From positions 120,163 to 140,968 of the forward strand of contig VHZZ01000361.1 in assembly GCA_009801015.1 (NCBI GenBank): a DNA stretch of 20,806 nt. Reading direction: 5' to 3'. The position numbers and the translations under genes are program-made. Positions 1 to 8,780 of the stretch are shown here, piece by piece (position 1 is the first letter of the stretch; the number at the start of each line of letters is the position of its first letter). Source of the DNA: Silene noctiflora. Taxonomy: Eukaryota > Streptophyta > Magnoliopsida > Caryophyllales > Caryophyllaceae. The notes under the pieces were generated by a model. It searched no databases. It had not been told where the DNA came from and saw only the letters and a program-made list of their open reading frames with translations.

Positions 1-733
1 GCATCGTCTGTCTCTGCGTTTTAATACAAGTTTATGCATAATAATTAATAGTGGTTAATTACAAATTAGAGCTACTTAATAAGTTTGTAAAAAAAGAAGT
101 GAAATAAAAAAGTAAAGTCTGAAGTGAGTCTAACGGATAATGTATAAAGTCTGAGGTGAGTTTGAGGTAAGTAAGTCTGAACAATAAAGAAATAATAAAA
201 GTTAGTGGAAAGCTGATGTGGCAGAGTCTTAAGACTTTGGAGGGTCTTAGGGATAATCTTACCCTAAGAATGCTTTAAATGTTATTCCTTTTATAGTATA
301 GGGATTCACACCTCAATAAAATCTTTAATATTCTCGATAATCTATAATAGAAAATATAGTCACGTGAAATAATATATAATAGGATCTATTGAGACGGAGG
401 GAGTATATAAGTTAAGTTTTCAATTAAGGGTCCAGGTCCAAGTTTATTTATTAATAAGCATGATTTTATTTTCTTCAGGTAAAACTTGTGTCTATGCCAA
501 ACCCAAAATAAAGTTTTATTTTTAGTGGACATGGACACAAAATTTTCTATAAAATGGGTATATTGTAACAAAAATTACAAAAATAATTATATGATTCATC
601 GGAAGGTTTAATGCATAAAAATAAGCATAAATTTTTATTATTAAACTAAAAATCTTATTTATTTTTTATAATAACTTATTTGTCGAAAAAAAATTTCAGT
701 TATACATTAAGAGTAAAAATGTAAAAAAAAATT
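1..733. other. AT-rich intergenic stretch
   Basis: No gene is visible. The stretch is strongly AT-rich. Around 115-180 a short GTCTGA(A/G)GTGAGT-like motif recurs, and around 249-274 there is a small hairpin with arms CTTAGGG and CCCTAAG. A Stowaway-type end sits at 381-403. Short open frames here have no recognisable protein features. Confidence 0.6.
381..403. mobile_element. Stowaway-type MITE terminus (one end)
   Basis: The sequence ends GAGACGGAGGGAG followed by TA, which is the classic right end of plant Stowaway (Tc1/mariner-type) MITEs with a TA target duplication. The matching left end (TACTCCCTCCGT-like) is not visible in positions 1-380. The element is therefore either truncated, diverged at its other end, or began before the window. 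Confidence 0.5.
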
Positions 734-1440
734 GGGTAATGATAAATACAAGGGATGTATTTAAGAACTAAATTACTTCCCACAATGGAATTAAATTAGG
801 AAATTATGACACAATTACGCGTAACTTGATGTCATTAATGTTTGATTTAAGATTTTCTTTCTTTTCTTGGTACCATAATATTCTAACCGAAGCTCATTTA
901 CATACACATTCTGTATAGAATTTTCTACACAAACCAATAACAAGTTGACACGTGGCAAACCATAGTTAGGGTTAGGTTAGTCATTTTGCAAATATAGTTA
1001 ACTCATTAACTAGACTTACTTAACATCATTTATGGTTATTTTTTATATTTGATTTATTTTCCACATTTAGCAATTGTAATTAATTAAAATCGAATTTTAT
1101 AATTAGCCTAAATATTTCAAATTAAATTAGGGTTCATCCAAAAATTGAATTAGGGCTCAAAATAATGAATTTCGTGAAACATTTTCCTCTAATTGAATTC
1201 GATTTGTCTAACCCTAATTCAAACATCTTAATCAAATTGATGAATACTAATTCAATTCTATTAATTAAATTGATGATCCCTTATACAATTAATCAAAATC
1301 GTTCAAAATAGAGACTAACTTTTCAATTCGTTCAAATGTAGCCCTAACGTGTAAATTGACGTCATTAATATTTAATTTAAGTTTTTCTTTGCTTTTTGAT
1401 ACCTTAAATAGAACCTTGGAAATGTATTTATCATTTTCCC
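734..1440. mobile_element. Mutator-like non-autonomous element (TIR, 9-bp TSD)
   Basis: The left end GGGTAATGATAAATACA matches the reverse complement of the right end, GGGAAAATGATAAATACA, and similarity continues inward (TATTTAAG near both ends). The element is flanked by a perfect 9-bp direct repeat AAAAAAATT at 725-733 and 1441-1449. A 9-bp target duplication is typical of Mutator-like elements, although an A-rich duplication is weaker evidence than a mixed one. There is no coding capacity. Internally, about 820-880 and 1345-1405 form a diverged direct repeat (GTCATTAAT then TTTAAG then TTTTTCTTT-like). Confidence 0.65.
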
Positions 1441-1495
1441 AAAAAAATTTATTCGTACCGCTAAAAAATGTAGATTTGTACGAAATCTACGCTAA

Positions 1496-1838
1496 GAGCA
1501 ACTCCAATGGTTGCATTTAGATACATGCTTGCAATTATTTTAAATAATCAAGCAAGATGCCCACCAGTGGAGTACAAAAATATGTTGCCGCTTGAAAGCA
1601 GGTGTAGCTTTGTCAAGCTACATGACTTGGCTTTCAAAAGGTAAAAAAATAATTAATTAAAAACATTAAAGCAATTATATTTCAATATTTATTTGTAATG
1701 TGGGATCTTGTAAGCTAGATTTATTGTAGTTTATCATTGGAGAGTGTTGTAGCTTGAAAGATTTGTTGCTTGAAAAAGTGATGAAAAAAAGGCAAGTTAC
1801 AAGGTTTTGTAGTTTGTCATTGGGATTTGGGGTTGCTC
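1496..1838. mobile_element. Tourist/Harbinger-like MITE
   Basis: Terminal inverted repeats GAGCAACTCCAATGG and GGTTGCTC (right arm continuing to CATTGGGATTTGGGG) bound a 343-bp AT-rich sequence. Both ends are flanked by the 3-bp direct repeat TAA (1493-1495 and 1839-1841). A TAA/TTA duplication and this type of terminus fit PIF/Harbinger-derived Tourist MITEs. Internal GCTTGAAAG/AGCTTG motifs recur. A short open frame over 1754-1945 crosses the right end and is not a gene. Confidence 0.7.
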
Positions 1839-1894
1839 TAAGTAATCTAACAAGTTACTTGGTCCAGCCTCATAAATTCAATTGTGTTCCATGC

Positions 1895-2063
1895 CGTTTA
1901 AGTTCTCCCAAACCATTCGGTTTAATCCGGATTCGAGCCGGGTAGGACCACTAGGGCGGTAAAGCTCTCCCTCATGAGTTTCAACACTGCTGCGTTCCTA
2001 GGGCTCGAGTACGAGACCTCTGGTTAAGCTAGAACAACCCCTTACCAGTTGATCTAAGTGCTC
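1895..2063 (-). mobile_element. tRNA-derived SINE, reverse strand
   Basis: Read on the minus strand from about 2063, the sequence starts with a tRNA-like head. It has GAGCACTTAGATCAACTGG followed by TAAGG (box A-like) and then GGTCTCGTACTCGAGCCC (degenerate box B). A body with TTTACCGCCCTAG, CCTACCCGGC and CGAATCCGGATT follows, resembling plant SINE bodies that end near GGGAGAACTTAA. The 3' end is placed near 1895. I could not find a poly(A) tail or a convincing target duplication, so the boundaries are approximate and the copy is probably old. It abuts the F-box gene start region. Confidence 0.6.
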
Positions 2064-2144
2064 ATGGGTACCTCCAATACATTATTATACTATCTTCCAA
2101 ACTCCCAAAAATCGAGCCTTTTCGTGTCCCATCAAACAAAACGA

Positions 2145-3432
2145 ATGTCGCTAACACATTCAGAAACCCGTGATTGGAGCAACCTCCCTACAGAAATTAT
2201 CACCATAATCCACCAAAACCTCATATCCACAATCACCGACCGTCGTCGTCTTCGCTCCGTATGTACCGCATGGCGCACCTCCCTCACCCTTTCCAAACCC
2301 CTTCAATCCCCCCTCCAAATTCCCCTTCCCCCTAAACCCGTTCCGGGCTTTGATTCCGATTCTGATTCCGAAACCGGGTCTCTTATTCAAAGCGCCTTCT
2401 ACCTCATTTCCGGCCCCAACCCGACCGCTTGGTTTAACCCGGGTCGAAGAATCCCCAGGGGATCCGCCTAATTACTGGTCTATCCTAAACCCATTTTCTA
2501 ACGAGAGATTTTTTCAGCCAATGCCGGAAATTAAGGCTAATGTAAGTTTTCTGGAGCGTAATATTCGTGAAATCTCTAGATCATATAGCTTGTTTACCGG
2601 CTGTTTTCATGACGATAATGGATCTAAAGTTGTTAAGATTGTCGTGTTTCCGAAAAATGGTGAAATTGTGGAAGACGGTTTTTTTTCGGTATCAGCATTG
2701 TTGGGAAATGGGGATTTAGGGTTTTGGAAGTTTGGGGAGAAGGAATGGAAATTTGTATCGAATACGGGATGTCGTTTTGCGGACGTGATTGTCTTTGAGG
2801 ATGAGTTTTATGTGACGGATTTGAAAGGAAAGGTGAAGGTTATTGATCCTGTGACATTCGAGGCGAGAGATATTATCGCCTCGAATGTCGAGTTTTGTGA
2901 TGGAATGTTCACTTATTTAGTCGAGTCTAATGGGAAGTTGTACTTGGTTAATAAAGAGGTTAACACTACTGGTGGGTTCGAGGAAGCTATTTATCCTGAC
3001 CCAAAAACAAAGAAAATGGTGAGGACTAAAGTGTATTGTGAGCCAATGCAGCCTATGGCGCTTGGGGTTTGGGTTTTAAAGGGAGGGGAACGACTGTTTT
3101 GAGACCCGACTTAGAGTTTAGATGATCGGGTTTTCTTTGTGAGTGAGTATGTGACGTTTTCTATGTCGGCTAAGGAACTTGGTTGGAAGAGTGGGGATTG
3201 TATCTTGTTCAATCAGGAAGGGTTTAGAGGTCATTTGTGCTATGGTGGGTATGGTAGCGATGATGAATGTGACAGTTGTGATCATACTTATAAATCGGAG
3301 CTGCAATTGTTTAGCATAAATTGTGGGATATTCGTGTTGCCACAGGGCTCGATTACTACCACTAGTAGTCAGCGTTTGCCTCGTATGTTTAAGATCTTCT
3401 GGCCTGTTCCTAAATGGCTAATCTCCGACTAA
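2145..3432 (+). pseudogene. F-box/DUF295 protein gene, frameshifted
   Basis: This intronless gene encodes an N-terminal F-box (DWSNLPTEI...RLRSVCTAWR, roughly residues 14-45) and a C-terminal DUF295 (KIB1-4 type) region ending GSITTT...MFKIFWPVPKWLISD. F-box proteins are the substrate receptors of SCF ubiquitin ligases; DUF295 members are plant-specific and often lie in fast-evolving clusters. The start at 2145 is chosen because the F-box follows closely; an upstream in-frame ATG at 2064 adds 27 unconserved residues next to the SINE. Two lesions are seen. The frame changes at about 2433-2435 (an extra T in GGTTTAACC; frame 1 ends at 2471 and the next frame carries VEESPG and NPFSN). In the second frame a TGA at 3100 and a TAG at 3112 interrupt it, after which the same frame resumes (DDRVFFVSEYVTF) to the TAA at 3430-3432. 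A pseudogene is most likely; assembly error is possible. Confidence 0.8.
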
Positions 3433-3799
3433 GGCAGACCGTAAGTGAAGAGTTTGATTGGAGTAGTTTGTTTAGTTTAAGGTTATTTTGCTTCAAGAAA
3501 TGAATAAGGGTTACAATTGTTTTAGCTCCTATGATGCTATGTAGTTTAGTTGCTAAGATTAAAGTTGTTTTGCAATCGGCTATGTTTATGGATTGATTTT
3601 GCCAATGGTAATTAAGCTAGTTCGGAGTATGTTACTTCGACACTTAACTCTATAAATGGATTAGTTGTTCGACTTTGCACTATGACATCGACCATTGCAA
3701 GACATTACTTAACCGTTGGCGTGGATTTTGTTGTTCGCACTATGACATTATAGAACTACAGTTTAGATCCAGACCATGAACTTTTTTGCATTGTATAGT
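3433..3799. other. 3' flank of the F-box pseudogene
   Basis: No gene seen. The stretch probably includes the old 3' untranslated region and then unique AT-rich sequence. GCACTATGACAT occurs twice (around 3676 and 3737) in a weak direct duplication. Confidence 0.5.
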
Positions 3800-4525
3800 G
3801 GGTTTTTTTGCCAAAATAGCGGTTTAACTTAAACTATTTTCCAAAATGACCATTTCATAAATCTAATTACCAAAATGACCGTCTAAGTTATAAAGTTGCC
3901 ATACAAAAAGCTAAACAATTTTTTTTCCTTTTCGGATTTATTTATATTCCCTCAAAATAATACAAATATATAAAAATTATGAGAAAATTCTACAAAACTA
4001 AGAACAGTAATATTTCAATATTATTTTTAGAAAGTTAAGAAAATTATACATTGACTCATGAATCTACTTTTGACTTTTGAATGAAGACCTGATTTTTTTC
4101 TTTTTTTAAGTTTCACAAAAACATGCAGTTTTATAAATACACTTTCATAAACTATTGTTTACAAAAAAATAAGAAAATGCATTTAAAAAAATATATGCAA
4201 TTTTCTTTCTAATTGTCAAAGCACTATCAACAATTTAATTATGTAAGAGTCTTTCTAATCTATTAGCTACTATCAATGCAGATTTTATAGATAATTTCAA
4301 ATTGTAAAAAAAAGATTATGAAAATAGCTTTTATATATCATGAAAGTAAATGATTTCTTTATTTATCATGATAAACTTAAATAATTTTTAAATTAAATTT
4401 GGATACTATGGTTAGTTAATTAGTTATAGTCATATTACTATGTTAGATATGGTCATTATGATATAATAGACATATGATCATTATGATAAATAGTTTATAC
4501 CAAATGGTTATTTTGACAGAAAACC
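3800..4525. mobile_element. MULE-like TIR element, non-coding
   Basis: The left end (GGGTTTTTTTGCCAAAATAG, then CGGTTT) resembles the inverted right end, which read on the minus strand is GGTTTTCTGTCAAAATAACC followed by ATTTGG. The phrase CCAAAATGACC recurs inside near the left end. The flanks TTGTATAGT and TTGTTAGTT could be a decayed 9-bp target duplication. The interior is AT-rich with no coding capacity. The class assignment is inference. Confidence 0.45.
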
Positions 4526-5071
4526 TTGTTAGTTATACTCATATTGTTACCGTTCTCAACCTCCACCCCGCCCCTTTTTCCTACCACTTTGTGACCCAAT
4601 GTAAATGTTCATTGCTTGTCTAGTCAAATTAATCTACTTAGGTTAACTTAATTTTAGTGGTTAGTTGTGATTTAACTTATTTACTCTAATTTAAGACTCG
4701 TTCTAGCTTTTAAATCTCTTTTTGGGTTTGACCTTTGACTTCCACTTAACCATCTGTTTAGTTTAATTAAATGCGTGTTTTAAGTTATAAATTACTAATT
4801 TGATAAGATTATATTAGGCAGAACGACACCAAATTTAATATACATAAGATTTCCCACCCTTATTTTGTTATCCAAACAATGGAAATTTTCAGCCTCCAAA
4901 TCTCTTCTTCTCTTTCCTTTCAAATCCAACTATCAAAACAAGCCCTTAGTGTTCTTTTTGCTTCTATACCAGTTTGTGTAATTGGAAGTTCTACCTTGTC
5001 TTGTGTAGTGTGAAAGTATATGTCAGCTAGGGATGTCAATGAAGTGAATTGAAGTAGGTGCGGAGGAAGGT
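4526..5071. other. Intergenic sequence without recognised genes
   Basis: AT-rich unique-looking sequence with a CT-rich patch at about 4900-4925. I see no domain-bearing reading frame, RNA gene or clear transposon terminus. Confidence 0.5.
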
Positions 5072-5141
5072 TAACACGCACCCGCATCTGCGAACTATAA
5101 TGCATATCCACACCCAACCCATCACCCACGCAGGTAGAACT
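5072..5141. repeat. CCCAC/CCCGC-rich repeat, interrupted by LTR
   Basis: A C-rich low-complexity stretch (CACCCGCATCTGCG, CCACACCCAACCCATCACCC) is cut at 5141 by the LTR. GC-richer sequence (ACGGACCACGGGTATCCG) resumes after 6709. A similar C-rich repeat lies at 7068-7179/7582-7660, so the two are probably copies of one repeat type. Confidence 0.5.
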
Positions 5142-5176
5142 TGTAATACACTAATACCCCGTATTACCAAAGAGGG

Positions 5177-5314
5177 ACTCGGTCGAGTAACATGGGCACT
5201 CGGCCGAGTAAGTGGTTTAGTGAGTACCTGGTGGGTATTCACTCGATCGAGTGGGTCTAGTACTCGGCCGAGTAGAGCTCACTCGATCGAGTGACTCGAC
5301 TCTCTCGATCGAGT
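5177..5314. repeat. Array of six 12-bp palindromes in the LTR
   Basis: ACTCGRYCGAGT-type palindromes occur at 5177 (ACTCGGTCGAGT, one imperfect pair), 5198 (ACTCGGCCGAGT), 5241 (ACTCGATCGAGT), 5262 (ACTCGGCCGAGT), 5281 (ACTCGATCGAGT) and 5303 (TCTCGATCGAGT). Start-to-start distances are 21, 43, 21, 19 and 22 bp, close to multiples of two helical turns. They lie in the presumed U3, upstream of the TATA box. Confidence 0.85.
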
Positions 5315-5376
5315 TGAGCGGGTCTGGAGAGTTCGCTAAGTTTTATTTTGTTTTAAACCTAGGGTTTTGGGCCTTT

Positions 5377-5384
5377 TATATATA
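5377..5384 (+). promoter_or_regulatory. Predicted TATA box of the LTR
   Basis: TATATATA within CCTTTTATATATAGTTCA, about 235 bp into the LTR and just downstream of the palindrome array. It sits where a retrotransposon U3 promoter is expected. Transcription is not demonstrated by sequence alone. Confidence 0.5.
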
Positions 5385-6665
5385 GTTCATGTGCAGTCTC
5401 TATCACACTTTTCACATAGAAACCCACCCTAAAACACACCTTACTCCTTATTATTAAATTGTTTACATCTTTTAAGAGAGATTTGAAGATTTAGCAAGGA
5501 ACATATATTCCTAATCAATCTTTTGGTAAGTTCACTAATCTTCTAATTTGCTAGATTAAGTCATCTTCTTCTCTAATCACCTTTATGAGACAAAACCTGA
5601 GGAATTGGTGGATTTTGGGGAAATTACATGTAGTTGGGTATTAATTAAGGATAGTATTTGATATTTGTATTATTGTGTTTGTTTAGGAGCCGAATTTGTA
5701 GAGGTGCTCTTTTGATTGTTGACTTGTTGAAGAATTGTCTCAAAGGTAGAGACTTTCTCTAATCAATGCTTGAGATTCATGTGTTTAATTGAATTATTAG
5801 TGTATTGTGACAATGAGTCTTGATATTATGGTGGAAGATTATTGTTGTTACGTAATATGGACATAAGCTTGGTTGAGATATTGTTGTGATGAGGATTGAC
5901 TTGGCATTGGACTTTGTTGTTGGAGGATCGGTACAGGTAACCGGATCCTTGGGCACCGTCGTACGCGGAGGGCCACTCGTTGAGTCTCCCCTTATTGGCG
6001 ACCCACAAGGGGGATGTGCACATTTATGATCTGGGGAGTGTATGTGGTCGAGCACGTTCGCCGTGTGATTGAGTACCACTTGTTTGCCGTGTAATTTATA
6101 GCACGCTTGTTAGGGCCGCCTTGTGATTTGTAGCAAGCGCCCGGGTCCATTTGCGTTGTCATTCTTGTATTGCGATTGTTGTCTTATTTGTTTCTATGGG
6201 AGTCGGATTTTGAGGTTGTGATATTGGACATGCTAGACTTGTTGGTCGTTGTAACTTGATCGTTGTCACATCTTGGTGGTTTATTTGTGTAAAAGGTTTT
6301 CTCTACTCAACCTTGTGTTGACTTGTGTGTTACTTGTGTCAAAATTATTTTGAAAACAATACACCGTGATCCATATGATATTTTCGATCATATGGTGAAT
6401 AGATTGATTTTTCAGATATATGATGATGATGATGGTGCTTGTGAGGGCTTTGAGGGACAAGTCGACACCGGTACGAGAATCATTAGCTCCTTAGTTTTGA
6501 TATCACACTTTTGTTACTTTCGCTTATGTGCTTTGAACAATTTTGGAATTTGTATTTAATAATTTTGAAATTTGGTTTGTATATTATTATGTCACTAAAC
6601 TTGAACCTTTAAAATTGTTTCTAAATTGCGGTTTTGATTGCCCTATCTTGGGAAACCCGAGTTGT

Positions 6666-6708
6666 GTAACAACCTCATTTACCTTGGCCGGGTAAGTGAG
6701 GGTGTTAC
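6666..6708. repeat. Terminal hairpin at the 3' end of the LTR
   Basis: The arms 6666-6683 (GTAACAACCTCATTTACC) and 6690-6708 (GGGTAAGTGAGGGTGTTAC) pair over nearly their whole length with a TTGGCC loop. The 5' end of the LTR holds a smaller hairpin, TAATAC-CCC-GTATTA, at about 5152-5166. Confidence 0.75.
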
Positions 6709-6709
6709 A

Positions 6710-7067
6710 AAACTTCTTAAACTCGCACACGGACCACGGGTATCCGTTGACCGGCCAAATTTTCTTTCTTCTTAGAATTATTTATGTAAATATAGTTTTT
6801 AAATCTAAACCGTATTAGTCTCGTAAAAGTTATACAAATACATATCTTCAAACGTGTCTAAAATAGATGAGATATCTGATTGTTAACAAATGAATTTGGA
6901 CCACACAAAGCTTCCGGAAAAGGAAATAGGGAAGAAAATCTGAATAATTCGTTTTAGAAAATAAGAAAGAAATAGAGGATAGGAGGGTAATATTGTTTTA
7001 AAGTCTTAGTTTTTAACTTGTTATAGTATAGTTATATATAATAGTGTAAAATAAGTGGATTGGAGAT
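6710..7067. other. Intergenic sequence between LTR and C-rich repeat
   Basis: No gene seen. The first 45 bases are the resumed GC-richer repeat after the LTR. The rest is AT-rich unique-looking sequence without recognisable termini. Confidence 0.45.
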
Positions 7068-7660
7068 GAGTAAGACGGGTATGCGCAGGGTGGAGCGGAT
7101 ATGGGGCGAGTCTCATGTGATACCCGCACCCGCACCTGCACAACGACGGATAACACTTTTAATACCCACCCCCGCCCACTAGACCTGGCAAAAGCAACCC
7201 GACCCGATTGACCCGACCCGAAAAGGCTGACCCGAGACCCGAAATGACCCGACGAACATGACCCGAGCTCTTGACCCGTAACTGACCCAACCCGAAAATG
7301 ACCCGGTTCTGAAACCACCCAACCCGAAAATGACCCGGTAAAACATAACTCTAGTTGAACCGAAAAGATTTGAAATAGTTTTTTCTCTCTTATTCATTGA
7401 CCCGAAAATGACCCAACCCAAAATAACCCGACCCGAATACCCGAAACCGACCCGACGAACAAACCCGAAATAGACCCGAAATCCGAAATGACCCGAGGCG
7501 ACCCGAACTAACCCGAAATTAATGAAAGACCCGAACTGGCCCGACTCGAACCCGACCCGTTGACCCGATTTGCCAGGTCTACCGCCCACCACCCATCAAC
7601 CCATTACCCACCCCTACTGAGATGGGTGTGGGGTAAGACCTGCTAAAACCCGCGCCACTG
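7068..7660. repeat. CCCGC/CCCAC-rich repeat split by a hAT-like MITE
   Basis: G-rich sequence at 7068-7115 and C-rich sequence at 7122-7179 (ACCCGCACCCGCACCTGC, ACCCACCCCCGCCCAC) continue after the inserted element as CACCACCCATCAACCC and GGTGTGGGGTAAGACC up to about 7660. The two ends are roughly complementary, suggesting an older foldback-like repeat that the 7180-7581 element entered. Confidence 0.5.
7180..7581. mobile_element. hAT-like MITE with internal ACCCGA repeats
   Basis: Perfect 13-bp terminal inverted repeats (TAGACCTGGCAAA and TTTGCCAGGTCTA) bound 402 bp and are flanked by a perfect 8-bp duplication CCGCCCAC (7172-7179 and 7582-7589). Eight-bp duplications are characteristic of hAT transposons. 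The interior is almost entirely degenerate GACCCGA/GACCCGAAAT units in one orientation, giving long but meaningless open frames on the minus strand. A diverged relative lies at 14661-14819. Confidence 0.75.
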
Positions 7661-7800
7661 GTATTCCTAATTCCTATGGCATAAGTCTCAATTGAGCTTC
7701 AATTTGGTTCCCAGGCAATTCTTTTCCCAGCCAACTCTTTGAGACTTTTTATTGGTTATTCAATTTACCTCGCTAGGCCACCTTCCAAATTTAATTTTTG
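7661..7800. other. Short spacer
   Basis: Unremarkable sequence between the C-rich repeat and the GTCACAAA cluster. No gene or terminus recognised. Confidence 0.4.
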
Positions 7801-8137
7801 ACGGACGAATCCGTCAGGAACAAGCTTTTCCCGTCACAAAAAGCGTTTTTGTTATGGATTACTCGTCACATAGCACTGTCAGTGTACATGGTCACAAAAA
7901 TCGCTTTTGTGACAGTTAGCCCGTCAAAAAACTATATATGTGACAGATATATGACGGGTTATCCTCACACGCTTTCTTCCAGGTCAAACATGAAGTCAAA
8001 AGACCGTCACAAAGATCGACTTTTGTGACGGTTTGTTCGTCACATACCATGACTTTTGTTGACCGGAAGGAAAGTATGTGGCGGGGTATCCGTCACATAG
8101 GGTCAACGTAAGTGAACTTATGTGACGGGTAATCCGT
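7801..8137. mobile_element. GTCACAAA-rich DNA transposon remnant
   Basis: Ends ACGGACGAATCCGTCA and, inverted, ACGGATTACCCGTCA resemble each other. The interior is dense with CGTCACA/TGTGACGG motifs in both orientations, including perfect hairpins at 7891-7913 (GTCACAAAA/TTTTGTGAC) and 8004-8031 (CCGTCACAAA/TTTGTGACGG). Clustered short motifs near both ends are typical of plant DNA transposons with repetitive termini. I found no clear target duplication, so class is left open. Confidence 0.5.
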
Positions 8138-8246
8138 GATTAGGGATATCCGACTGTTACATCCCGACACAACAATAGAATTAGACACCAAAAAAAAACA
8201 CAACAATAGAATTACGCACGTGATTAGGGATATATCCGACCATTGT
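8126..8246. repeat. A-B-B'-A' duplicated segments
   Basis: CGTGATTAGGGATATCCGAC at about 8135-8154 recurs as CGTGATTAGGGATATATCCG near 8219. Between them, ACACAACAATAGAATTA occurs twice (near 8167 and 8200), separated by an A-run. All copies are in direct orientation. Confidence 0.7.
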
Positions 8247-8780
8247 AAGTGAGTCTAAAAAATGCTATGTTTGTTTATGGATAGTTTTGATTCTCTTACT
8301 GGCTAGGAATATACGATGATGTGATACATACGATAAATCATAAAGAAAAAATTGAGTCTGAATAGCATAAATGGAAGTTTTTAGGTGTTGACGATATAGA
8401 TACTTCAAACAGGAAGGTGGTCGACTGGACCGTCCTACAAAAGATCGTGTAACGTGGTGAAGAAACACAGCTCAAATGCTGAAGTTCACATATACAACAA
8501 TACAACACCACCACAGCAAATGAAATGGTCATCTAAAGATAGAATATAACCAATTTCACAAATTATAATTACATCTTAATTCTAACCGTTTACAGACGGA
8601 CTTAGGATCCACACTCAAATTTCTATGGAAAAAACAATAAGCTCTAGAAAAAAAAAATGAAAAGAAACAAACTCTACGAAACAAAATACTATTCCGACTA
8701 TAGGTTCTACATCTATAAAATACTCGTAAAAATCATGATTAAACAAAGTGATTTTACGCGGTATGATCCAAGAAGAACCC
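8247..8780. other. 3' flank / probable 3' UTR of the receptor kinase
   Basis: No gene seen. The part adjacent to 8780 should include the 3' untranslated region of the minus-strand kinase gene. Polyadenylation position cannot be read reliably. Short open frames here show no domain or codon signal. Confidence 0.45.

Larger units (their letters stand above)
5142..6709 (+). mobile_element. Solo LTR of a (probably Ty3/gypsy) retrotransposon
   Basis: The 1,568-bp unit starts TGTAATACAC and ends GGGTGTTACA, a TG...CA LTR with short inverted ends. It is flanked by near-identical 5-bp sequences (GAACT at 5137-5141, AAACT at 6710-6714), consistent with a target duplication. A TATA box at 5377-5384 is followed by a transcribed-looking region, giving + orientation. 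No primer-binding site or polypurine tract adjoins either end, and no second LTR or gag/pol lies in the window, so it is a solo LTR left by recombination. TGTAA...GGGTGTTACA ends are common in plant Ty3/gypsy chromoviruses; that lineage call is inference. Short open frames inside are not genes. Confidence 0.7.

Noticed and set aside
3066..3113. A short GT-AG intron that would remove both stops in the F-box gene
   Set aside because: At 48 bp it is below the usual plant minimum, the sites are poor, and F-box/DUF295 genes are normally intronless.
5177..5314. A CRISPR-like array
   Set aside because: Units are 12-bp palindromes with very short, non-unique spacers in a plant LTR; no cas genes are present.
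7013..7592. Overlapping 101- and 137-codon open frames rich in Gly, Ser, Arg and Val
   Set aside because: They result from the degenerate ACCCGA repeats of the hAT-like MITE.
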